Of a stretch of 64,000 nucleotides of DNA, positions 45,925-57,416 are shown piece after piece (the first letter of the stretch is position 1; the number at the start of each line of letters is the position of its first letter). Made by a program: the position numbers and the translations under genes. The DNA is from Mariannaea sp. PMI_226. Lineage: Eukaryota; Ascomycota; Sordariomycetes; Hypocreales; Nectriaceae. The DNA lies in contig JANFOG010000010.1 of the NCBI GenBank assembly GCA_024336345.1, positions 806,001 to 870,000 on the forward strand, written 5' to 3'. Below the pieces are notes generated by a model. The model ran no database searches and was not told where the DNA came from. It worked only from the letters and a program-made list of their open reading frames with translations.

Positions 45925-46458
45925 TGAGAGCGAGGTCATCGAGTTCAGCCGCAGCATCTGGTGGTTAGTGATGGAGGACGAGCAAATAGGTCATTGAGCT
46001 GAGTTTGAGGCGTGATAGCAATGACCTGGACTGTTCTTTTCTTTTTTTATTTCTTATGCCCGGGAATGACTGAAACGAATGAGCTTAATTTTCAATTGAC
46101 ACCTCCAGAGTTGGTGATGGAAGCACAGATGGCGAGGGCACTTGCCGTCCAAACATTTCATGGAAAGAGGGAATAGAGTGAGATGAAGATGGACTGGTTC
46201 TTATTTGTGTATTAATATTTAATACTCTTACATTGGTGTTCAAATCAATTGACAACCAAAAAAAAAAAACAAGGATCTCACTCGAGTCAAGTGTAAAGCA
46301 TTCGCAACAGGGAATCCTGCGTTAGTATAGTACCATGGCTAAAAGGAAAAGGAAAAAAAACCCAATTACTATGCTTCCATTGATAGACCAGCGGCAACGA
46401 CTCGGCTGCAAGCCAATCTAGCAAAAACAAAAAGGTGTTGAAGATGAGAAAAAAACAA
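45925..46458. other. Intergenic region before second tRNA-Asn
   Basis: I see only the 3' flank of the small membrane protein gene and short A-rich runs (46258-46270). Confidence 0.5.
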
Positions 46459-46542
46459 CTCCCCCGGGAAGGGTCGAACTTCCGATCTCCCGATTGTCTA
46501 TGAATAACAGTCGGACGCTTTAACCAACTAAGCCACAGGGGA
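46459..46542 (-). tRNA. tRNA-Asn (anticodon GTT) with 10-nt intron, inverted copy
   Basis: On the complement the sequence is identical to the 43132 gene in the mature part as read here. It differs by one base in the intron (TTCATAGACA against TTTATAGACA). The same 84-nt length, anticodon GTT and intron position apply. Confidence 0.93.
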
Positions 46543-49500
46543 CTTGGATGACAGCTGTGCCTGATAAGTAGTACTATGATTCTCCATGCGCATTGTTTCA
46601 TCCTGTGAGTGAAATTTTCTCACTGGAGCTGTCCACAATTGAAGTAAATCACATATTAGCAAAGGACATAAAATTATGCGAAGCTCCATTGTCCTTGCGG
46701 CCAAAGGATACCGTCACCTTCTCTATATTCCACCGAATTACGAACGTATGACAGTGACGGGGTTTCGGCATTCGGAAACACTTACAGCTAATTGGGATCA
46801 CGCCCACTCTTGAGGCCAAATGGCTATGAAAATCATTCCCATCATCACTTGCAATTGACCGTTTCTTGCACTGCCAACACATAGCCTCGAAGCTTAAAAG
46901 CAGTCAATATTTCGGGTCGTAAACTAATTGAGCAAGTTTATCGCCTAGTTTCTGAGTGATTTTTATTGACTGCCTCCGCGGTTGTGCTTCGTTATCGTCG
47001 TAAGGAGGTCGAAAACAGAACCGGTGATTACGTCCAGGGTAACCTTCCTTTATTGGGATATACAATGCCGATTTTTTCCATCTTGTCTTGAAGCTACCAA
47101 TCGTAAATAACGCCATGTATACCTCCCTAATTCGCTCTCTACTCAGTGGAAGTACTCATGTTATCTTCGTGGCTATGTGATGATAGCCAAGCCTTGGTCC
47201 CTGTTGGGAATATGACAAGGCGGTGCGGCAATGCCATGATCCTTAGGATGGTTGGCAATGGAGGATCTTTGTATGCCTTACAAGGTTATTTTACAATGGG
47301 AATTGCCACATTTTTAATTATCAAATGTACTTTGGTAGGTAGTGATGTGCAACGATGGGTCAACTCATCGGCCAAGGCCGGGTACTGGCGCGTGCCTCAT
47401 CACGGGGACGCGGGCCCCAATGAAGGAAAAAAAGCCCTGAGTGGGGCCGTAGGCTTCGGACGCAGGAACGGGGACTCATGAGGTTGCCCCGATTCTCCGG
47501 ACTGGTGTGGATTCCGGCATAACTCAGTGTGTGATTATTGCAGTGCAAAGTTCGTTTCCGACTATGGCACACCTCCAGGATGTGGGGGTGACCTTGGTGC
47601 ACCAGCTTGTTGATCGATTGGCGGCGACGAGGTTATTCTTCGCGTTCAAAGTGGCAAGCATTGAAAATCAACGTCATTGACAGGGCAGGAAGAGGCAGTG
47701 GCACATTGCGATCCAGGATGCCAGGCGCCCGATTATTTCGTGTTTGCACAAGGTTTTGTCCTCGAGAGCGCACTTCAGAGAATATCGGTTACTTCTTTGA
47801 GCGAGGCTGCGAACTCACCAGAGCCTTGTACTCTGAGAAGCCCCTCTCTTTCTACCGCAGTGCCAGTGCCAGCCAGGCAGCGCTTCGGTGATTTCTGGAT
47901 TCAAAAGAGCAGATCCGATACGTATTCCGCCAAGCCGGAGATGGGCTTGGCCGACTTGGGTTGTATGGTGCGAATCATGGAGGGGAGTCATGGAGGCAGT
48001 GCATCGTGGTCACGCTGTTGCTAGTGACCAGACAGCTCATTAGCGGGATCGCAGACGCACATAGCACACCACTTTTCAAGCACTTTTGTCTAACCCTCGA
48101 AATTGTACGCATACTGTAGCAAACTGGGCCACGATGAGGGATGCGCGGATTTTTCTCTTAGCTTGAAATTGTTGATATTTGAGGCGACTTTCTTGGGACA
48201 ACATCTTAAACATCGAATAGAGTTGGTAATATTTACTGCATGGGGCATTGCCCGTTTGAGCGTGATGCATCACGAGCTTTCTGAATCGGCATGGTTACAA
48301 TTCAACTGGCTAAGTTGATCTCAACCCTAGAGGAGAACTAGAACAATGGGCATCAGAAATGGAAGGAAAGGAACCATGGGATTTGCACTGCCTGGGCGGA
48401 ACTACGTGGAGAACCGTCTTCTATTACCCCGTGCTGAAGTCATACGTGGGTGCAACAGGTTCAAGAATCGAAGGCAGCCAAGGTCCAGAATTGAATACCT
48501 GACTAGTTAATAAGAGGGGCTTTGGGGGTTGGTTTGCTTGGCATTTGAATTGATGGTGGCGCAAGAAGATCTGCTGGTACCTCGGGTAGTATGTGTCGGC
48601 GAATCGGTACTTACTACTGGATGCGGGCTACTTAGTCGCATAGATCGTATCGAAACACAGTCTGTCTCACGAAATGTGCTCCTGGTAGAAAAGTGTGCAA
48701 ACGATGGCAGTTTTGACAAGGGTTCTCGAAGCCGAAAAGCCGGCCGTGCGACCCGGGCAATCACTCAACCCTGTTGCCAGTGTGGGTGGACCAGCAGCGA
48801 CCATTCTGTCGCTTGGTGCTCGGCACGACCATGATCCGTAGTTTGGGGAAAGGGAAAGGCCAATCAGGGTGATGGCGCTGCTAAGCAGGGCGAACCAATT
48901 TCACCGTTGGTGCCGTGGTGGCAGCCATGCCACGGAGATGCAAAGAGGAAATAAAGCGGAGAGAGCATATCTGACAAGGTGTAATGATGAATGATCGGGA
49001 CGATGATGTTGATGATGGGGAAGCAGTGGGTGGTGGACAGACACAGACACGGCGGGTGCACCATGAGGTAGTACAGGGAGGGTGGAGTGGAGCCACAGGG
49101 CAGGAACTGAACATGTGCCAGGCCTTCTCCATTGACTTGACTTGCCGCCTGTTGCTCAAGCTGCCCGCAGTTTGTGCCCACTACATGCCGCTCTGTTGTT
49201 CTCTGCAGGGTACTGGTACACCGCATGACGATCTGCGTAAGTACCTAACCACCTAGGATACCTAAGGTACTTAAGGTGGTCAAGGCAATTGTTTGGGGGA
49301 GCTGGTAAGGGTAGTGGAGGGTAATGAGGAGAGCCTACCCGATGCAGACGTCACAGTGTTGGAGTGTAAAATGGCAAGGATCAGCAGGTCTCCGTACCTG
49401 CCCGGGTGTATTACACCCTTGAGAGGTAGGTAGGTACTTTGTAATTCCCTTGAAGGAAGGGAAATGGAAAAGGGAAGGCAAGGAAGGGGCTGCTGAACCC

Positions 49501-49706
49501 GTTGGGATGGAATTGATAAATAGTATTCTCATCCCCCCCCATCTGTGGCTCTTCCGAAACACGTCACAACACTTTGTTCGTTTGTCTTATCTTTGTACTC
49601 CCCAGATAAATAAAAGATCCATTTGCATTCATCAATATTCCGCCGCCCCGGCTGCTATCATCCCATATTAGAGAACTTCACTGGCCTTCTACTTTAGGTA
49701 GCCATC
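46543..49706. other. Long gene-free region
   Basis: More than 3 kb without a convincing gene. Frames such as 47146-47481, 47677-48024 and 48529-48834 are short and overlap others, and none resembles a known protein. The right end holds the promoter of the SPFH gene, including a TACCTACC-type cluster. Confidence 0.5.
49209..49440. repeat. Second TACCTACC/GGTAGGTA motif cluster
   Basis: Copies of TACCTAA, CCTAGG, GGTACTTAAGG and GAGGTAGGTAGGTAC occur upstream of the SPFH gene, like the cluster upstream of the urea amidolyase. Similar tracts are common in hypocrealean promoters; a binding factor is not identified here. Confidence 0.5.
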
Positions 49707-50916
49707 ATGTCCACGACTCTTAACGGCGACAGCTCCTCCAAGGCTCCTGAGCAGCCATCCAACACTGGGGGCTTCCAGACCCAGCACAAGATGACCGTTC
49801 AACCCCCCAAGAAGGAAGATCTTCAGAAGAGCTATGCGACCACTGTTGACGACGGTTCCCAGGCAGCTGGCTGGTATGGTAGCATGAGTATGTATTCTCT
49901 TCTCTTCTGCCCCATTTTACGCATTCAAGCAAAATACAATAGAAACTAACATGCCCGTGTCAAGTCAATACCCTTGGCAGCTGCATTGGTACGCTCGGCG
50001 CAATTCCTTGCTGCATAATCTGCCCCAACCCATTTAAGAACGTCCAACAGGGCAACGTCGGTCTCATCACCAAGTTTGGTAAATTCTACAAGGCTGTCGA
50101 TCCTGGTCTCGTCCGTGTCAACCCTCTCAGTGAGCGTCTCTTCCAAATCGACGTCAAGATCCAGATCGCAGAGGTCCCCGAGCAGACGTGCATGACAAAG
50201 GACAACGTCACTCTCCGCCTGACCTCCGTCATCTACTACCACATCGTCGCCCCCCACAAGGCTGCGTTTGGAATCAATAATGTCCGCCAGGCCCTTGTTG
50301 AGCGTACTCAAACTACTCTTCGTCATGTCGTTGGTGCTCGTGTTCTCCAAGATGTTATCGAGCGTCGTGAAGAGATTGCCCAGTCCATTGGAGAAATTAT
50401 CGAGGATGTCGCTGCTGGTTGGGGTGTCCAAGTCGAGAGTATGCTCATCAAGGATATCATTTTCAGCCAAGATCTCCAAGAATCTCTTTCCATGGCCGCG
50501 CAGAGCAAGCGCATTGGTGAGAGCAAGATCATCGCCGCCAAGGCTGAGGTAACTTTTCTTCTACCCTCCTACCCATCACTATATCGTGGTCCATTTAAGA
50601 ACAATACCTGACAATATCGTCAATCTAGGTCGAAGCCGCCAAGCTGATGCGTCAAGCCGCCGACATTCTCAGCTCTGCTCCCGCCATGCAGATCCGTTAC
50701 CTCGAGGCCATGCAGGCCATGGCCAAGTCAGCCAACAGCAAGGTTATCTTCTTGCCCGCAGCCAACCAGACCATGGGTTCCGCTCTCAACGCTGCCATGG
50801 CTACCAAGGCTGGCGAGTCCAGCGGACAGAACGATGACGTTAACTTCAATGACTTTGGAGGTCAGGACCCGAGTTTCCAACAAGCCATGCACTCTCGCAT
50901 GGTGGAGAATATTTAA
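49707..50916 (+). CDS. SPFH/band 7 (stomatin/prohibitin-like) protein
   Basis: Three exons: 49707-49887, 49965-50548 and 50629-50916. Phases join to 350 aa. A hydrophilic N-terminus of about 60 residues precedes a Cys-rich hydrophobic hairpin (GAIPCCIICPNPF, about 71-83), probably membrane-inserted or palmitoylated. Then comes the SPFH domain (VQQGNVGLITKFGKFYKAVDPGL, DNVTLRLTSVIYYHI, GARVLQDVIERREEI) and a coiled-coil part with the AAKAEVEAAKLMRQAA signature. Band 7 proteins scaffold membrane microdomains and often regulate channels or proteases. The N-terminal Cys pattern places it near eukaryotic stomatins. The start ATG at 49707 follows a CATC-type context. Confidence 0.92.
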
Positions 50917-52100
50917 AAGACATAAAAATTGTCACGAGAGAAAACATTTGCCTGCACAGTGATCGGCTAACACTTGAGGCTTTGGGAATAGGCTGGTCTA
51001 CCTGAGCACGCGCTTCTTTTCAACCGTCCCGCTCTTTTCGGTAGCAGTCCCCCCTTCTTTTCTGAGATCGCCTCTCGATAAGTCGTATATTCCCGGGCCT
51101 TCAACACGACTTGAGGCTTGATTTTTCTCTCCTGATTTCAATACTGGTGTTCTGCTTTTTTCGTCGCTTCCGATACCCTTCAACTACTCTTTGACCTTCG
51201 TATGGCAACCGCAGCACCTAACACCCGATGCACGTATGTATGTAATTTCTTCGTCTTTCTTTATGAGACTTCCGCTTGTGATGGGTAACCTTGATGACTG
51301 AGATGGGATGGATGGTATGGACCTGTTTGAGAGGGATTTGATACCCCACGGTGTGTGTGTTTTTCAAGTGCACAGGTAATTGGGAGATGGATGATTAATA
51401 TTGACGAACTGGATATGGATACCCCGAAATCGTTCTTTAAAATAAACAATGATTATGGTTGCACGAACTTTGTTAGAGCATAGTGAAGACTCAGGACTCA
51501 GTTTCCTTTATTATTCTCGTTCCTTTTTTGGCGTTCAGTTTTCCTATTGGACGCTGTATTTACGTGATACCCAGCAGTGCAGCACGAGGCTCTCTTGAAT
51601 CACTGTGTGAAGGCCATGAGCAAGGCCATGATCGAGCATTGTTCACATGCGCCAACGATAATACTAAAAGCTGCGAGGATGTTCAAGGGAGACACGATGA
51701 TTTTGAATGTCGACGATGCGACGTTTGGCTTTTTAATACCCTACTACCCACAAATACATTATCTCTCCCTTTTCTCTTCGAAGATCAAAACACCTTGCAA
51801 ATTATTGTCAAGGGTCATCAACCACCGGAGAGGATAAAGGGGGATGGTAAAACCAAAAGAGATCAGGAAAAAAAACTTGAAAATAATGACCATCCACGCC
51901 AGAATGCCCCTTCCACCCAAACGCCAGCCAGCCAAGAAAAAGGTGGGCAACAGTTAAAGCCAGAAGCTGCCATGCCAAAGTCTCTCAGGTATCACATATC
52001 TACACATCGGGAACCCTTCCAATCGTTCATTGTAGTGTTGGTATTGGTCCGTCGGGAGTGTCCAGACGAGTAAGAGAAAGGAGAAGGACAAGGGGCACTC
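50917..52100. other. Convergent spacer SPFH/NOP58
   Basis: No gene is seen. A long open frame here (51483-52073) has no ATG start and no known motif. The 3' UTRs of both neighbours are expected here. Confidence 0.5.
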
Positions 52101-54022
52101 TTAGTCAGTGGAGTGACGCTTCTTCTTCTTCTGCTTCTTCTCCTTCTTGGGCTCGGCCTCCTCTTCCGAGTCGTCGTGCTTGCGCTTCTTCTTCTTGTCT
52201 GACTCAGCCTTGACGGGTGTCTCCTCGACCTCAGCCTTGCGTAGCTTCTTCATCTCCTTCTTGCTGAAGACCTTGGGGGTGCCGTCATCGTTCATCTCGA
52301 CGTCACCACGCTCGTACTTGCGCTTGAACTTCTTGACGGACAAACCGGCTGCAGCGGCGAGACGCTCGTAGTCAGCCTCTGAGAGCTTCTTGCCCTTGAC
52401 GGGAGTAGCGACATCGTTGTCGCTATCTTGGGCATCTTCCATCTCCTCATCCTGAACCTCCTCGATCAACTTCTTTGACTTCTTGCTCTTCTTGGTAGAC
52501 TCGGCACCGTTGGCCTCAGTGGTGACACCATCGGCATCCGCGTTATATCGTCGCGTCTCCTTGAGGGTGAACTGACCAGCACTGACAATTTCACCTGAGG
52601 GGGTGACGTTAGTACCCTTGGGAAGGAGGGGCTTGCCCTCGAGTTTTCGAAGACGGTTCTCAAGCTTGATGCGGTTGCTCAGACCAAGGATGGCGCGCTC
52701 CTCCTCGTCGGCATCATCCTCGAACTCGCCAAGGGCGTCAACACGAAGACCAAGGGCGGTCTTGGCGGCAAGCATACGGGCGATCTTGCCCTTGTTTCGG
52801 CCGGTGGCTTGACCAATGAGAGACGAGTGGTAAATAAGACCGTACTTGGGAGTATCATGCTTAGTCTTGAGAGCGCGGAAGAGAGCCTTCTCAGCACCGA
52901 GAATCTGGATAGTGGAACCAGGGGCCTTGGCCAGGTTGATGAGGGAGCCGGCATGGGCGATGAGTCGAGCACCAACAAGGTAACCAACAAGAGCAGTCAA
53001 GTTGGGAGCGATAGCGCGCATTCGGTTCTCGAGGTATGATGAGAGCTGGGCTCGGTACTCGGTATAGACAATGACTTGATCAGCGAGAAGCTTAATGTTG
53101 TCGAGATCTTCGTCAGTAATCTCAGTACCCATGCTAATCTCGGCGGCAGCCTTCAAAGCAGCCTCGACCTCCTCGGGGAGGATCTCGGAGAGATCGCTCT
53201 CGGAAATCTTGGTTCGCATGCCAACGGCAAGCACGACACGGGCGTAGGCCACGTTGTCATTGAGGATCTTGGCCATCTCAGGGAAATGCCAGCCATACCA
53301 CTCCTTGGTTCGCATAGCGTAGACGTTGAGCTCCTTGTCGAGGTCATCGAGCAGCTTGATGGCCTGAATGATCATAGAATCAACCTTGTCGACCGAGAAC
53401 TTCAACTTGTGACGCGACATAGAGTGGGAGAGACCGAGCGCCATGCGATCAATGTTCTCAATCTCGAGGCCGGGGATCAAGTTGGAGAGGCCACCGCGAA
53501 TGCCTCGGAAGAGATCTGTTGTAGTGGAACCAGAGACAGGAGAGATGTTGAGCTGAGGCAGGTTGGAGATGGCAGTTCCCAGCTTCATGTCGGCAACGGC
53601 GAGCGAGGCCTTCTTCTCGGCCTTGAGGTCCTCGAGGAGGCCGGCGAGCAGCTCGGGAACTTTGCCATCCTTGAGGGAGGCAGCCTCCTCGAGAGCGGTG
53701 GCAGCGCTGTCGAACTTGACGAACTTCTTGAGCTTGAGCCTGGAGTGAATTCGTTCATGTCAGAAAAAACACGGGGTTCTGTTGTTGTCTTTTGGGGAAC
53801 AAGAGTGACAACTCACATCTCAACGACCTTCTCAGGACGTCCCAACTCAGCGGCAAGTTCCTCATTCTTCAACATCTTCTTGTCGGTAGCCTTGAACAGG
53901 CCGTAGCTGCCAATTGTTAGTCCTGTACACACTCTCATCCGGGTCATGCCTTCTCGCGTGCGCTCCCAGTCTCAGGCTGTAACTTACCCTGCCGGCGTCT
54001 CGGCAAGCACAAAGAGCGACAT
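52101..54022 (-). CDS. NOP58: Nucleolar protein Nop58 (box C/D snoRNP core)
   Basis: Three exons on the complement, 54022-53988, 53906-53817 and 53739-52101, give 587 aa. The short first exon encodes [12 protein letters not shown], the standard Nop58 N-terminus, then [16 protein letters not shown]. The central coiled coil and the Nop domain follow, including [24 protein letters not shown] and [21 protein letters not shown], which bind snoRNA and the 15.5K/Snu13 protein. The C-terminus is the usual Lys/Glu-rich repeat tail ([20 protein letters not shown]). Nop58, with Nop56, fibrillarin and Snu13, guides 2'-O-methylation of rRNA in the nucleolus. The length agrees with fungal orthologues. Identification is very secure. 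Confidence 0.97.
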
Positions 54023-54550
54023 TTTGGCTTCGCGTTGTCCTTCCCTATGATCTCGCACTGGTCGATTGGCGTCGTAGTTTCCTGGCGAGGCACAATTCCG
54101 TCCGTTGTGCGTCGCTGCAAAGGAAAGTAAGTGGTGGGCTGGGCGAAGGAAAAATTTCAGTTGAAGCTCTAAAGTATCCACTCGATTTTTTTTCCTGAAC
54201 TCTCATGCTGGCGCACAAAGTGGGCTGAACGGGACTAGTGCCACTTTCGGTGCTACTATTTATCCGGGAACATTTTCAGCAACCTTGGAGCTTCGTCGTG
54301 CATCTTGTCAGCGTCCCTTGATGGAGGTACGTATCTCATTATTTTGTGGGTGCCTGGCCACTCACGTGCGAGCAACGTCAACGCAACAGCTCCATCGTGC
54401 TTCTGCAGGGCCTGGGAATGCTAGGCGACATCTTTTGAGAGATCCAGCTCCCTCCGTCTCCATCGCATCTTCATCAGCCCCAAACCAAAAACATTGTGCC
54501 TTCGATAGCCCCAAACGCGATAGAACCGTGCAGACACTCTTTTTGCCAAG
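54023..54550. promoter_or_regulatory. Divergent promoter region NOP58/VMA6
   Basis: About 530 nt between two divergently transcribed housekeeping genes, so it should contain both promoters. I see no TATA box or other clear element. Confidence 0.5.
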
Positions 54551-55826
54551 ATGGAAGGCCTTTTCTTCAACGTCAACAATGGGTATGTGATTATCTAGCT
54601 CTCCTTCCTCATAACGCAAACCCGTAGTAGGGGACTGATCCAAACAACAGCTACGTCGAGGGCATTGTCCGCGGTTATCGCAATGGACTGCTTACAGGTG
54701 CGGCCTACAACAATTTGACCCAGTGTGAGACTATCGACGGTATGCTTCCCCCCTCTCGCTCCCGACCTCGCTGGCTTTGCTGATACGTCCCAGACTTGAA
54801 GCTTCAACTTGGCCCTGCCTATGGTGACTTTCTCGCATCTCTTCCTCCCAACCCTTCCACCTCGAGTCTGGCAGCCAAGACGACCGAAAAGCTCATTTCC
54901 GAATTCCGATACGTCCGCGCCAATGCTGTGGGATCGCTAGCCACCTTCATGGACTATGTTACCTACGGCTACATGATTGACAACGTCGCCCTTCTCATCA
55001 CTGGTACGCTTCATGAGCGTGACACCCGTGAGCTTCTTGATCGATGCCACCCTCTTGGTTGGTTTGAAACTATGCCGGTCCTCTGCGTGGCCACCAACAT
55101 TGAGGAACTCTACAACAGCGTCCTCATCGAGACCCCTCTTGCACCTTATTTCAAGGGCAGTCTCAGCCACCAGGACCTTGATGAGCTGAACATTGAAATC
55201 GTTCGCAACACGCTGTACAAGAATTACCTGGAGGATTTTTACAACTTTGTCAACACACACCCAGAAATGGCCGGAACCCCTACTGCTGAGGTCATGTCCG
55301 AGATTCTCGAATTTGAGGCCGACCGCCGAGCCATCAACATTACCCTCAACTCCTTCGGCACAGACCTTACAAAGGCTGATCGCAATAAGCTCTACCCCAG
55401 TTTCGGAAAGTTGTATCCTGAGGGAACCCTGATGCTTTCTCGAGCTGATGATCCCGAGGGCGTTCGCCTGGCAGTTGATGGTGTTCATGACTACAAGACT
55501 TTCTTCGACGCCATTTCCGTTGGTGGTGGCCCCTCTGGTCCAGGAAATATGGGCGGTGGTTCTGCTAGTGGCAGGACCCTAGAGGACATGTTCTATCAGA
55601 AAGAAATGGAGATCTCCAAGAATGCTTTCACGCGGCAATTTACCTTTGCCATTGTGTATGCCTGGGTGAAGCTCAGAGAGCAGGTATGTTTCTTGACTTG
55701 GCGTAGTATTCAGCACACTTGATTTGACTAACTAATTGTCAGGAAATTCGTAACATCACTTGGATTGCTGAATGCATAGCTCAGAACCAGAAGGAGCGCA
55801 TCGGCAATTACATCAGCGTGTTTTAA
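54551..55826 (+). CDS. VMA6: V-type H+-ATPase subunit d (Vma6)
   Basis: Four exons (54551-54582, 54651-54739, 54794-55683, 55743-55826) give 364 aa, the expected length. The first exon is only 32 nt (MEGLFFNVNNG), joined to YVEGIVRGYRNGLLT. Typical segments are LKLQLGPAYGDFL, FMDYVTYGYMIDNVALLITGTLHERD and the C-terminal ITWIAECIAQNQKERIGNYISVF. Subunit d belongs to the V0 sector, sits on the c-ring and couples V1 rotation to proton pumping in the vacuole and other acidic organelles. The gene is divergent from NOP58. The exon pattern was verified by phase. Confidence 0.97.
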
Positions 55827-56063
55827 TTGTTTTACACCTCTCAACTCACCTTGATGAGCCTAGGCATTCTGTTTTTTTTTTTCCTTTATTAGCATGGTTT
55901 TTGTGTAGTATGGCAATTGTGAGTTCGTAATGGCTCGGATCGGCTCCGACAAACTGGCGCAAGGGATGGAGACAGACAGACACTAAGCGGATCAATCAAA
56001 CTCGCTCGTCTTTTTATGGTGAATTCCTATTGTACATAGAGAACAAGTATTCTACAACAGTTC
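55827..56063. other. Convergent spacer VMA6/uS15m
   Basis: A short 3' flank with a T10 run at about 55871. I see no gene. Confidence 0.5.
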
Positions 56064-57064
56064 TTACAACTCAATCTGACCCTTATAGGTCGCTGGCGTG
56101 AGACCCAACTTCTCAACCATGTGGGTCCAACGCTCACTTCCTCTCTCTCTGCGCTCCATATACTTGAGCAGCTTCTGCCTCCGGTGCAGCAGTAACCTTA
56201 GGTTGCGCTTGTTATGCTTATCCTTGTAGCCGCGGTTGATTTGCAGGGCCTGGGATACGGTACGGATTTTGGCCGTCAAGATGGCGATCTGCACCTCAGA
56301 GCTACCGGTATCAGGGCCGGCACGCTCAGGCATTGGCACAGTGTTTGGGTGAATGGACTGAGGCTTGGGTTTGAGGACTTTGTCGGTGTTATGGCGGCCA
56401 AATTCATTGACAATTCGTCGAACGTTGGCGTGAAAGCGGTCCCTGCTGCTGCCGTTGCTCAGCGCCGTAATGCGCTTCAGGGCCTCGACAGCCTTGGAAT
56501 GTCTTTGTTCGTGCTGCTTCATCTTATCCTCCTCGCTGCCAGGCTCCATCTGTGATTCAACCACGCCCACTACAGGCTTGGTGAGTGTATAGGCATGCTT
56601 GACAGCATCCCGCAGCTCAGCGGCGGTCAAGAAATGGTTGCGCAGCTCGGGAGCAGATGGGAGAGATTTTCCGCTGGCATCTGCAGTGACCTGGCCAGTA
56701 GTTTGGCCAGCTGTGTCCAAAGACTCAAGGAAGGGTGTTGTTCGGCCATGGATCGGATCGCCCCAGGCTTCACCGCGCTCACGTTCCAACACCTCACGAC
56801 GCTGGAGGTTCGCAGCCTTGCGCTGCTGGGCCTGAGCCCATCGATAAGGATCTTGCTTCGCCTTGCGCTTCTTCTCGCGCTGGGAGAGGTTGGCCGTTTG
56901 AATGAGGGGGAGGAAGTTCGGGGTCGAGGGCTTCGGGGCGGGTCGAAGGCAAACTGGAGCCAATTGGTCAGTATTTCAAGATTTGGGTATCAGTACAATT
57001 GCGGCAGTTCAGTCGTACGGTTCAAAGTGCTTAAGCGCGGTAGCGCTTGTAATCTGGGCGGCAT
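56064..57064 (-). CDS. Mitochondrial small-subunit ribosomal protein S28 (uS15m)
   Basis: Two exons on the complement, 57064-57019 and 56953-56064, give 311 aa. The short first exon encodes a basic presequence (MPPRLQALPRLSTLN), joined in phase to LCLRPAPK. The alternative donor at 56996 breaks the frame. The C-terminal third is the uS15 domain: GSSEVQIAILTAKI, HNKRNLRLLLHRRQKLLKYM. The Arg/Lys-rich middle part is longer than in bacteria, as in the yeast Mrps28 type. It belongs to the mitochondrial 37S ribosomal subunit. It is divergent from the S0 gene, 352 nt apart. Confidence 0.9.
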
Positions 57065-57416
57065 GTTTGAAAGATCAATCAACGACTCGATATACTGAAG
57101 CCTCGTTGAATGATATCCTGGAGCCGACCTCAAAATTTCCCAAACCGCCGCGGCCTCTACCAATTGAGCGGGAAAGACGTATCTAGTCCCATATAGGTCT
57201 AGTGTATACAGTCACGTGAATAATCCATTGGCGTCGGGCAAGCTATGACACTAGAACATATATGGACTAGTCTCCATCAGGGCTCTCCCACCACACACAT
57301 TTTGTGGAAATTCTGAAAGGCCCTCGCGAACTTTTTGTGACTTGCACGCACATCACCAACTTCCTCCTCTTCCGACCTCACCCACTTGCCAATTCGCCAG
57401 CAAGAAATCCGACAAG
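57065..57416. promoter_or_regulatory. Divergent promoter region uS15m/S0
   Basis: A 352-nt spacer between a mitochondrial and a cytosolic ribosomal protein gene pointing away from each other. Shared or coordinated control is plausible. I identify no specific site. Confidence 0.5.

Noticed and set aside
47146..48834. Three plus-strand frames of 100-115 codons
   Set aside because: No family features, no coherent splicing, and overlapping open frames on the other strand.
51483..52073. 196-codon open frame on the plus strand
   Set aside because: It begins without an ATG, lies in the convergent spacer between SPFH and NOP58, and shows no family motif or coding bias.
53076..53906. Plus-strand frame of 276 codons
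   Set aside because: It is the antisense shadow of NOP58.
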